5,916 bases of DNA. It comes from Pseudomonadota bacterium. Its GTDB lineage: Bacteria; Pseudomonadota; Alphaproteobacteria; Rhodospirillales; UBA2165. Shown in pieces: positions 1 through 5,409 of this stretch. Under the pieces are notes generated by a model. That model had not been told where the DNA came from. It was given only the letters and a program-made list of their open reading frames with translations, and made no database searches. A program made the position numbers and the translations under genes. The stretch is taken from contig JAQCKY010000172.1 of the NCBI GenBank assembly GCA_027592155.1, forward strand, positions 1 to 5,916. The letters run 5' to 3'. How positions within the stretch are numbered: position 1 is the stretch's first letter; each line of letters begins with the position of its first letter.

Positions 1-87
1 CGCGACCCCGACCTCAATGTCATCGAGCTCCGTGGTACCGATGCGGGTCTAACAGAGGAGGACGGCCTCGAAGCTTACGTGCCTTAG
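1..87 (+). CDS. VOC (glyoxalase/bleomycin-resistance fold) protein, C-terminal end only
   Basis: Frame 1 is open from the first base to a TAG at 85-87 and gives 28 residues, so only the C-terminus is present and the gene begins left of the window. The fragment opens with DPDLNVIELRG. This closely matches the last beta-strand of vicinal-oxygen-chelate proteins, usually written DPDGNxIEL, in which the glutamate (fragment residue 9) is a metal ligand. The family includes glyoxalases, extradiol dioxygenases, epimerases and resistance proteins, so no substrate can be named. It lies 51 nt upstream of the first flavin monooxygenase on the same strand and is probably part of the same transcription unit. 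With so little sequence, the fold is likely and the function unknown. Confidence 0.6.
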   Translation, partial: RDPDLNVIELRGTDAGLTEEDGLEAYVP

Positions 88-123
88 GGCATAAACCACG
101 TCCCGAAAGAGGACGCGCAAAAC

Positions 124-130
124 AGGAAGG
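124..130 (+). promoter_or_regulatory. Ribosome binding site for the first flavin monooxygenase
   Basis: AGGAAGG lies 8 nt before the ATG at 139. An out-of-frame ATG at 134-136 lies only 3 nt beyond the SD, too close to be favoured, so the 139 start is preferred. Confidence 0.6.
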
Positions 131-138
131 ATAATGCC

Positions 139-1167
139 ATGCAATTTGCCAGGTTCGACCATATCGACCTTTACGACGAGAAACCGACGACCATCTACAA
201 AGAACGAATCAAACTGATCCAGGCCGCCGAGAAGGCGGGCTTCTATGGCTATCACGTGGCGGAGCATCACTGGACACCCTTAGGGATGGCGCCGGTGCCC
301 GGCATTTTTCTCGGCGCCGCCGCGATGGCCACCGAGACCATCCGCATTGGCTCCTTGGTTCATCTGCTGCCGCTCTATCATCCCCTGCGCCTGATCGAAG
401 AGGTCTGCATGCTGGATCAGATGTCCGGCGGGCGTCTCGATCTTGGCGTCGGCCGCGGTATCTCCCCCTACGAGCTTGGCTATTTCGGCATCACACCTAA
501 CGATTCATATGACAAGTTCGACGAGGTTTTAGAGGCCTTGCTCGCCGGTCTGACCAACGACGAACTGACCTTCGAGGGCCGCGAATACCGCTTTCGCCAA
601 GTCCCGATGGAGATGAAGCCATTTCAGAAGCCTTACCCGCCGCTGTGGCACGGCATCGGCGGCCCAGACAGTCAGGAATATGCCGCAAAGCGCGGCTTCC
701 ACGGCGTCGCCCTGGGTCCGACCCAAGCCATCAAGGCCAACACCGAGGCTTACCGCGAAAGGTGGGACAAATACACCGATGAGCGCCGCGCATTCGGCTG
801 TCAGGCCGACGAGCCGATGATCGGCTGCATGCGAAATCTGCTGATCGCCGATACGGACGAAGAAGCCCACCGCATCACCGGGCCGGCCTACGAAGTCTTT
901 TACAATAATCTGTCGAAGTTGTGGACGCGCTGGCGTGCCAAACCGGGCCGCATCATCGACAACGCCGAGGATGGCCGAAAACAAGGCCAGCTCATTTGCG
1001 GCTCTCCCGAGACCGTGCGCCAAATCCTTACCGAACAGATTGCCGCATCCGGAACGGCGCTTAACTTCATCACCTTCGAGATGGCCTGGGGCAGCCTGAG
1101 CCACCAGCAAGAGATGCGCTCCTTGGAGCTCTTCGCCACCGAGGTCATGCCTCACTTTACCGATTAG
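139..1167 (+). CDS. LLM class flavin-dependent oxidoreductase (bacterial luciferase-like monooxygenase), first copy
   Basis: A predicted cytosolic TIM-barrel monooxygenase of 342 aa that would use reduced FMN from a separate reductase to activate O2. The luciferase-family hallmarks are clear. An AEHHW motif at residues 41-45 corresponds to the EHH of LuxA with its active-site histidine. A segment at about 77-107 (LPLYHP, then LLM-type LDQMSGGRLDLGVGRG) is the classic second motif. KPYPPLW lies at 164-170, and the C-terminal LELFATEVMPHF at 329-340 is typical. Length is normal for the family, and there is no signal peptide or membrane segment. The ATG at 139 has a good SD. The gene is followed after 12 nt by an alpha/beta hydrolase and then a second LLM protein, suggesting a shared oxidative pathway such as Baeyer-Villiger-type or ring oxidation followed by hydrolysis. 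Family assignment is secure, the substrate is unknown, and there is no evidence for light emission. Confidence 0.93.
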   Translation: MQFARFDHIDLYDEKPTTIYKERIKLIQAAEKAGFYGYHVAEHHWTPLGMAPVPGIFLGAAAMATETIRIGSLVHLLPLYHPLRLIEEVCMLDQMSGGRLDLGVGRGISPYELGYFGITPNDSYDKFDEVLEALLAGLTNDELTFEGREYRFRQVPMEMKPFQKPYPPLWHGIGGPDSQEYAAKRGFHGVALGPTQAIKANTEAYRERWDKYTDERRAFGCQADEPMIGCMRNLLIADTDEEAHRITGPAYEVFYNNLSKLWTRWRAKPGRIIDNAEDGRKQGQLICGSPETVRQILTEQIAASGTALNFITFEMAWGSLSHQQEMRSLELFATEVMPHFTD

Positions 1168-1179
1168 AGGAACCCGTTA

Positions 1180-1962
1180 ATGCCTGAGATCAAGACCGAA
1201 ACCCTGGCGGTCCGCGGTGTCGAATTAACCCTGCGCCGCGCCGGTGAAGGGCCAACACTGCTGCTGCTCCACGGCGCCAACGGTAGCGCCTCCTGGCTGC
1301 CGATCATGGAGGCGCTGGCCGAGCATTATCACGTCATCCTGCCCGACCATCCGGGCTTCGGCGATACCGATCAGCCGGACTGGATGGATAATATCTCGGA
1401 CGTCGCTTATTTCTACCTCGATGTTATCGAGGCAATGGGATTGGATAGCTTCCATCTCGCGGGCCATTCCATGGGCGGCTGGATCGCGGCGGAGATCGCC
1501 ATCCGCAACGCGACCCGTCTCAAAAGCCTGACATTGATTTCCGCCGCGGGCATCCGGGTCGACGGCACACCGATGGGTGACCTGTTCGCCTGGTCGCCGC
1601 AGGAGACCGTCACTAAAGCTTTTGCCCAGCACCCCTTCATCGATCAGATGCTCGCCCATGAGCCGGACGAAGCGGAAATCGAAACTATTCTCAAAAACCG
1701 CCAGATGGCCGCCAGGCTGTGTTGGTCGCCGCGCTTACATAACCCCGACCTCAAAAAATGGCTGCACCGCCTGACCCTGCCGACGCTCATCCTCTGGGGC
1801 GACAGCGACGGCATCTTCCCCGAACCTTACGCCCATGCCTATCATGCGCTGATCCCGGGCTCGGCGCTCGAGGTCTATAAGAACTGCGGTCACGTACCCA
1901 TGGCCGAGGCCCGAGACGCCTTCCTGAGTCGCCTCACCACATTTACCAAAGGAGCCGCCTAA
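1180..1962 (+). CDS. Alpha/beta hydrolase
   Basis: A 260-aa single-domain alpha/beta-hydrolase-fold enzyme with a complete catalytic set. The oxyanion-hole HG is at 31-32. The nucleophile elbow GHSMGG at 95-100 places the nucleophile at Ser97. The acid Asp210 lies in LILWGDSDGIFP, and His238 lies in CGHVPMAEA. DHPGFGDTD at 56-64 is the usual loop after strand 4. This layout matches MhpC/BphD-like C-C hydrolases and esterases. A Ser rather than Asp nucleophile argues against haloalkane dehalogenase or epoxide hydrolase. The start at 1180 has AGAGGA about 8 nt upstream, partly overlapping the previous stop codon. The stop overlaps the next ATG by one base (TAATG), indicating translational coupling. 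Between two LLM monooxygenases it probably hydrolyses an ester, lactone or diketone they produce, which is inference. The class is certain; the substrate is not known. Confidence 0.93.
   Translation: MPEIKTETLAVRGVELTLRRAGEGPTLLLLHGANGSASWLPIMEALAEHYHVILPDHPGFGDTDQPDWMDNISDVAYFYLDVIEAMGLDSFHLAGHSMGGWIAAEIAIRNATRLKSLTLISAAGIRVDGTPMGDLFAWSPQETVTKAFAQHPFIDQMLAHEPDEAEIETILKNRQMAARLCWSPRLHNPDLKKWLHRLTLPTLILWGDSDGIFPEPYAHAYHALIPGSALEVYKNCGHVPMAEARDAFLSRLTTFTKGAA
1948..1954 (+). promoter_or_regulatory. Ribosome binding site inside the hydrolase 3' end, coupling it to the second monooxygenase
   Basis: AAAGGAG lies 7 nt before the ATG at 1962, within the last codons of the hydrolase gene. Together with the TAATG stop/start overlap it fixes the start of the second LLM gene and suggests coupled translation. 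Confidence 0.65.
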
Positions 1963-3137
1963 TGGACTTCTTCTTTTTTAATCTCATGCCCTATGGCGCC
2001 TTGGATCTCGATTACGACAAGAAGTACGCCTCCGCCAACCTGGTTCTGCCCAACAGCTATTACGACCCCAAGGAAGGCCATAAGCTCTACACCCGTTATA
2101 TGGACGAACTCGAATATGCCGATGAGCTGGGTTTCGACGGCGTCTGCGTCAACGAGCATCATCAGACCGCCTACGGCCTGATGCCGACCCCCGGTGTCAT
2201 CGCCGGCGCGCTGGCCCGTAACACCAAGAACGCCAAAGTCTGCGTGCTCGGCCGGGCACTTCCCCTGGTCAACAATCCTCTGATGGTGGCCGAAGAGTTC
2301 GCCATGCTCGACAACATCACCGCCGGGCGTTTCATCGCCGGTTTCGTGCGCGGGCTCGGCGTCGAATACCACGCCATGGGAGTCAATCCGGCCTTCTCGC
2401 TGGAGCGCTTCCACGAAGCCCATGATTTGGTCATCCGCGCCTGGACCGAGACCGGTCCCTTTGCCTTTGAGGGCAAGCATTATCACCTGCAATATGTGAA
2501 TCTTTGGCCGCGCCCCTACACCCAGCCGCACCCAGAGGTCTGGATCCCGTCGCAAGGCTCCGAGGAGACCATCCGCTGGGCCGCGCATCCGGACCGCAAG
2601 TATACTTACCTCAACGTCTATTCACCCTTCTCGGCGGTCGAGACCTTCATGTCGATGTACCGCCGGGTCGCCGAGGATGACTATGGCTACGAAGCCGAGG
2701 ACCGCCAGCTTGGACTGGCCGTTCCCATCTATGTCGCCGAGACCGATGAGATCGCCGCCCGGGAAGCCAAACCCCACATCGAGTCATTTTTTAACAAATT
2801 CCTGCGCATCCCCAACGAACTGCTCTTGCCGCCGGGTTACACCTCGATCAGCTCCCTTAAGGCGATCGCCCTGGCGAAACGGGAGATGCTGGGCGGCGGC
2901 AAGGAGATGGAGCGGATGAACGAGCTCGGCATGTTCATCTACGGCAGCGCGGCGACCGTTCGCGCCCGGCTCGAGGAATTCCAAGACCGCGTCGGCTTAG
3001 GTCAGCTCTGCACCATCCTACAGTTCGGCACGCTGCCCCACGAACTCACCAAAAAGAACATGGAGATCTTCGCGACGGAGGTAATACCCCACTTCCGCGG
3101 CAGAGCCCGCCAGGTTCAGACTGAAGCGGCGGAGTAA
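1962..3137 (+). CDS. LLM class flavin-dependent oxidoreductase (bacterial luciferase-like monooxygenase), second copy
   Basis: A 391-aa predicted cytosolic FMNH2-dependent monooxygenase of the luciferase-like superfamily. The EHH active-site motif is at 65-67 (VNEHHQTAYG). The second motif spans about 100-140, with LPLVNNPLMVAEE, MLDNITAGR and GFVRGLGVEY. RPYTQPHPEVWIP is at 184-196, and the C-terminal MEIFATEVIPHFR at 367-379 mirrors the end of the first LLM protein. It differs from the 342-aa copy in having a longer N-terminal loop (about 14-40) and a central insertion (about 270-325). The two are therefore paralogues of different subgroups, not a recent duplication, and need not form a LuxAB-type heterodimer. 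The start is fixed by a TAATG overlap with the hydrolase and an AAAGGAG site. It is the last intact gene of this operon. Substrate unknown. Confidence 0.93.
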   Translation: MDFFFFNLMPYGALDLDYDKKYASANLVLPNSYYDPKEGHKLYTRYMDELEYADELGFDGVCVNEHHQTAYGLMPTPGVIAGALARNTKNAKVCVLGRALPLVNNPLMVAEEFAMLDNITAGRFIAGFVRGLGVEYHAMGVNPAFSLERFHEAHDLVIRAWTETGPFAFEGKHYHLQYVNLWPRPYTQPHPEVWIPSQGSEETIRWAAHPDRKYTYLNVYSPFSAVETFMSMYRRVAEDDYGYEAEDRQLGLAVPIYVAETDEIAAREAKPHIESFFNKFLRIPNELLLPPGYTSISSLKAIALAKREMLGGGKEMERMNELGMFIYGSAATVRARLEEFQDRVGLGQLCTILQFGTLPHELTKKNMEIFATEVIPHFRGRARQVQTEAAE

Positions 3138-3161
3138 AATCAGAGAATCGTTGGCCCGCGT

Positions 3162-3180
3162 CATTTTGCGTTGCAAAATG
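3162..3180. repeat. Perfect inverted repeat (8-bp arms, 3-nt spacer), possible operator
   Basis: CATTTTGC at 3162-3169 and GCAAAATG at 3173-3180 are exact reverse complements around GTT, making a 19-bp palindrome 25 nt after the second LLM stop codon. The arms are AT-rich and no T-run follows, so it makes a poor intrinsic terminator. Its form fits a binding site for a dimeric repressor. It ends 5 nt before a weak -35-like hexamer. The inverted repeat is certain; its function is a guess. Confidence 0.5.
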
Positions 3181-3185
3181 TCTGT

Positions 3186-3213
3186 TTGACTCTCTGCATG
3201 TATCGGCTAACGT
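3186..3213 (+). promoter_or_regulatory. Possible weak sigma-70-type promoter
   Basis: TTGACT (3186-3191) is followed after 16 nt by TAACGT (3208-3213), a good -35 with a poor -10. It lies just downstream of the palindrome at 3162-3180 and upstream of the truncated ATP-grasp gene. Such matches arise by chance and this is only a candidate. Confidence 0.18.
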
Positions 3214-3228
3214 TTCCACTGGAAAACG
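3211..3228. repeat. Imperfect inverted repeat with one bulged base
   Basis: CGTTTCC (3211-3217) and GGAAAACG (3221-3228) pair around ACT, with one unpaired A in the right arm. It lies at the start of the open frame leading into the truncated ATP-grasp gene, close to where family similarity begins. No T-run follows. It may be a chance hairpin or a scar at the breakpoint. Confidence 0.3.
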
Positions 3229-3240
3229 AAACCGGCTCCG

Positions 3241-4026
3241 CTTATCCTGACACCGGGTTCCTACAACAGCGCTTATTACGAACATTCATTCCTGGCCGAC
3301 GGCATGGGTATCGATCTTGTCGAGGGACGCGACCTCTATGTCGACGAGAACGTCGTCTATATGCGGACGACGCAGGGCCCCCGCCGGGTTGACGTGATTT
3401 ATCGCCGTATCGATGACGCCTTTATCGACCCCCTCACCTTCAATCCGGACTCCGCCCTCGGCGTGCCCGGTCTGATGACAGCTTACCGGGCCGGTAACGT
3501 CGTGCTCGCAAACGCCGTCGGCGCCGGGGTTGCCGATGACAAGTCGGTCTATACCTATGTGCCCGACATGATTCGCTTCTATTTGTCCGAAGAGCCAATC
3601 CTTAAGAACGTGCCGACCTATCGATGTTCTGAAGAAGACGATCTCAAATACACACTCGAGCACCTGAGCGAACTCGTGGTCAAGGAGGTTCATGGCTCCG
3701 GCGGTTACGGCATGTTGGTCGGTCCGGCCTCGACAAAGGCCGAGATCGCGGCCTACGCGGAGCGGCTCAAGGCCGATCCGGCTGGGTTTATCGCCCAACC
3801 CACTCTGGCCCTCAGCACGGTGCCGACCTATGTCGAGAGAGGAATCGCCCCCCGGCATGTCGATCTGCGGCCCTTCGTTCTCGTCGGCGATGAGGTGAGA
3901 ATCGTGCCCGGCGGTTTGACTCGCGTTGCCCTGAAGGAAGGGTCCCTTATTGTAAATTCAAGCCAGGGCGGTGGCACTAAGGATACCTGGGTAATAAATG
4001 ATCGGCCGGATCCCAATGAAAAGTAG
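3241..4026 (+). pseudogene. Circularly permuted type 2 ATP-grasp protein (DUF404/DUF407 family), N-terminally truncated
   Basis: The C-terminal half of a predicted peptide-ligase (amidoligase) family that usually runs about 470-480 aa. Similarity begins at LILTPGSYNSAYYEHSFLA (3241 onward), ahead of the first ATG (3304), and runs cleanly to the normal family C-terminus. Conserved blocks, numbered from that ATG, are VEGRDL (6-11), RVDVIYRRID (28-37), GVPGL (53-57), GVADDKSVY (75-83), ELVVKEVHGSGGYGM (123-137), APRHVDLRPFVL (182-193) and SLIVNSSQGGGTKDTWV (214-230). About 200 N-terminal residues are missing, including the family's conserved EDN-R segment. The frame is open only back to 3211 (stop at 3208-3210) and contains no ATG, GTG or TTG before 3304, which itself lacks an SD and cuts into conserved sequence. 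It is therefore most likely a relic, although an ORF of 240 aa from 3304 could still be translated. The alpha-E gene follows after 6 nt, the usual partner order. Confidence 0.85.
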
Positions 4027-4032
4027 GCCACG

Positions 4033-4968
4033 ATGCTGAGTAGAACTGCCGATCATCTTTATTGGATGTCCCGCTATGTAGAGCGGGCGGAAAGTCTCGC
4101 ACGGCTGCTTGAGATCGGGCATCGGCTGGCGATTATGCCCGGTGAAGATGATCGTAACGAGTGGAGTTCCACGGTAATCATCACGCGCTGCGCTGAAGAT
4201 TTCTACAATTCATATGATGAAGCTAACGAGGCGAACGTCACCGAGTTCATCGGCCTGAGAAACGACCATCCCGCATCAATCCCGGTTTGCCTGGAGAACG
4301 CGCGGACGAACGGCCGCGCCGTTCGCGTTGCCCTGACCACCTCGATGTGGGAATGCCTCAATTCGACCTGGATCGATCTGCCCGCCCAACGCCAAAAGGC
4401 CGAATCCGCGTCGAATATTGTCGACTATCTTGATTGGGTGAAAGAGCGGTCGATGCAATTTACCGGCGCAACGACCAGTACCATGCTGCGCAGAGACGCC
4501 TATTTTTTCGTGATGATTGGGATGTTGCTGGAACGGGCCGACAATACCGCCAGCTTATTGGACGTAAAATATCACCTCCTACTTCCCGATCACGAAGAAA
4601 TTGGCGGCACCCTGGATTTTTACCAGTGGAGCGCGATCCTTCGCGCGGTGACGGCAAACCGAGCCTATTACAGCCTCTATCGCGGCGCCCTCAAGCCTTG
4701 GCAGATTGTCGAAATGCTGACCCTTCGCAGCGAGGTCCCCCGCTCATTGGTCGGGTGTCTCGGCGGCGTGATCGATTACCTCGGGCGGCTGTCGGACATG
4801 TATGGTGAGCGTAAAGAATCTCTCCGAATTGCAAATGCGCTCTATGCCGACCTCGCCTACTGCCGCACGGACGATGTGTTCAAACAAGGGCTACACGAAT
4901 TCCTCACCGATTTCGTCCGCCGCAACAATGAGCTGGGCGAACAAATCCAGCGCGATTATTTGATCTGA
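4033..4968 (+). CDS. Alpha-E domain-containing protein (DUF403)
   Basis: An apparently complete 311-aa, mostly alpha-helical protein of the alpha-E family, whose members are about this length. Typical features are the N-terminal MLSRTADHLYWMSRYVERAE, ENARTNGRAVR at about 88-98, and the helix ending MLLERADNTASLLDVKYH at 164-181, rich in conserved Glu and Arg. The biochemical role is not established. Comparative genomics places the family with circularly permuted ATP-grasp, transglutaminase-like and proteasome-like (Anbu) proteins in predicted peptide-synthesis or protein-tagging systems. Here it lies 6 nt after the truncated ATP-grasp gene and 9 nt before a truncated transglutaminase gene, so the operon order is conserved. 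The SD is weak (AAGTAGG overlapping the preceding stop). No internal stops or frameshifts are seen. With both partners broken, its normal pathway is probably not working unless intact copies exist elsewhere. Confidence 0.93.
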   Translation: MLSRTADHLYWMSRYVERAESLARLLEIGHRLAIMPGEDDRNEWSSTVIITRCAEDFYNSYDEANEANVTEFIGLRNDHPASIPVCLENARTNGRAVRVALTTSMWECLNSTWIDLPAQRQKAESASNIVDYLDWVKERSMQFTGATTSTMLRRDAYFFVMIGMLLERADNTASLLDVKYHLLLPDHEEIGGTLDFYQWSAILRAVTANRAYYSLYRGALKPWQIVEMLTLRSEVPRSLVGCLGGVIDYLGRLSDMYGERKESLRIANALYADLAYCRTDDVFKQGLHEFLTDFVRRNNELGEQIQRDYLI

Positions 4969-4977
4969 GCATCCTTT

Positions 4978-5409
4978 ATGCATCTCTCCATCACCCACGA
5001 AACCACCTATCGTTACGATCCAGCGGTAACCTATTCGATACAATCGATGCGCCTGGCGCCACGCGGCTACGATGGGTTATCGGTGCAGAACTGGCAAGTC
5101 ACGAGCAACGGGCGCTTTGTTACAGCGGCAGGCGAGGATGGTTTCGGTAATATCGTCCATACCCTGACTAACACCGGCGACCACGACCAAGTTCACATTC
5201 AGGCACGAGGTGAAGTCCTAACATCGGACACAAACGGTGTCGTTAAGGGTTTAAGAGAGCCCTTTCGCCCCCTCTTCTACCGACGCACGACGCCCTTAAG
5301 GAAGGCACAGAAGCCGGCCAGCGGGCGGGCTTCCCGCTTTATTTCTCCACCGAACCGGAAGATTGATACTGAGCGTCGCGGGCCACCTCGTTCGGGCCCT
5401 CTTCAATGA
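4978..5409 (+). pseudogene. Transglutaminase-like family protein, C-terminally truncated (N-terminal beta domain only)
   Basis: The first 100 or so residues match the N-terminal region of bacterial transglutaminase-like proteins: MHLSITHETTYRYDPAV at 1-17, SMRLAPRG at 23-30, DGFGN at 54-58, and GVVKGLREPFRPLFYRRTTPL at about 87-107. Family members normally run about 270-300 aa, with a papain-like Cys-His-Asp core after this point. Here the frame changes character at about residue 108 (near 5300) into a basic, Pro/Arg-rich tail of 36 residues and stops at 5407-5409. The last 71 nt of the frame lie antisense to the end of the convergent dehalogenase-like gene, so the tail is read-through across a junction rather than protein evolved for function. 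No catalytic Cys, His or Asp core is present. The gene starts 9 nt after the alpha-E stop with no clear SD. Almost certainly inactive. Confidence 0.83.
5320..5345 (+). terminator. Possible intrinsic terminator at the convergent gene ends
   Basis: AGCGGG (5320-5325) pairs with CCCGCT (5333-5338) around a 7-nt loop and runs into TTATTTCT, a T-rich tail in the + direction. On the - strand the hairpin begins directly at the dehalogenase-like stop codon (5339-5341) but lacks a downstream T-run. A competing stem, GAAGCC (5310-5315) with GGCTTC (5328-5333), overlaps it. Plausible for + strand transcripts and perhaps bidirectional through an RNA hairpin effect. Confidence 0.4.

Noticed and set aside
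99..115. CGTCC/GGACG hairpin after the VOC stop codon as a terminator
   Set aside because: A 5-bp stem, a 7-nt loop and no T-run. The genes on either side are co-directional and close, so read-through is more likely.
529..1155. Minus-strand open frame of 208 codons inside the first LLM gene
   Set aside because: It lies wholly antisense to a clearly conserved luciferase-like gene and shows no recognisable domain. Such frames are common in GC-rich coding DNA.
1959..2588. Minus-strand open frame of 209 codons inside the second LLM gene
   Set aside because: Antisense to a strongly conserved gene, with low-complexity hydrophobic and acidic content and no known motif.
139..3137. The two LLM genes as a LuxA/LuxB bioluminescence pair
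   Set aside because: The proteins differ in length and insertions, are separated by a hydrolase, and no fatty acid reductase genes (luxCDE) are seen. General monooxygenases fit better.
3171..3392. Plus-strand 73-codon frame spanning the block 1/2 gap, considered as the missing ATP-grasp N-terminus
   Set aside because: It is in a different frame, shows no ATP-grasp N-terminal motifs, and turns Arg-rich where the true frame has conserved sequence. A single frameshift would not restore the missing 200 residues.
3286..3858. Minus-strand open frame of 190 codons over the ATP-grasp remnant
   Set aside because: The plus strand carries unmistakable ATP-grasp family blocks here. The antisense frame has no family resemblance.
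3138..5340. Target-site duplication or terminal inverted repeats framing the relic operon
   Set aside because: Comparing the left (3138-3240) and right (5280-5350) junction zones by eye gave only short, inexact matches. No transposase or integrase is present.
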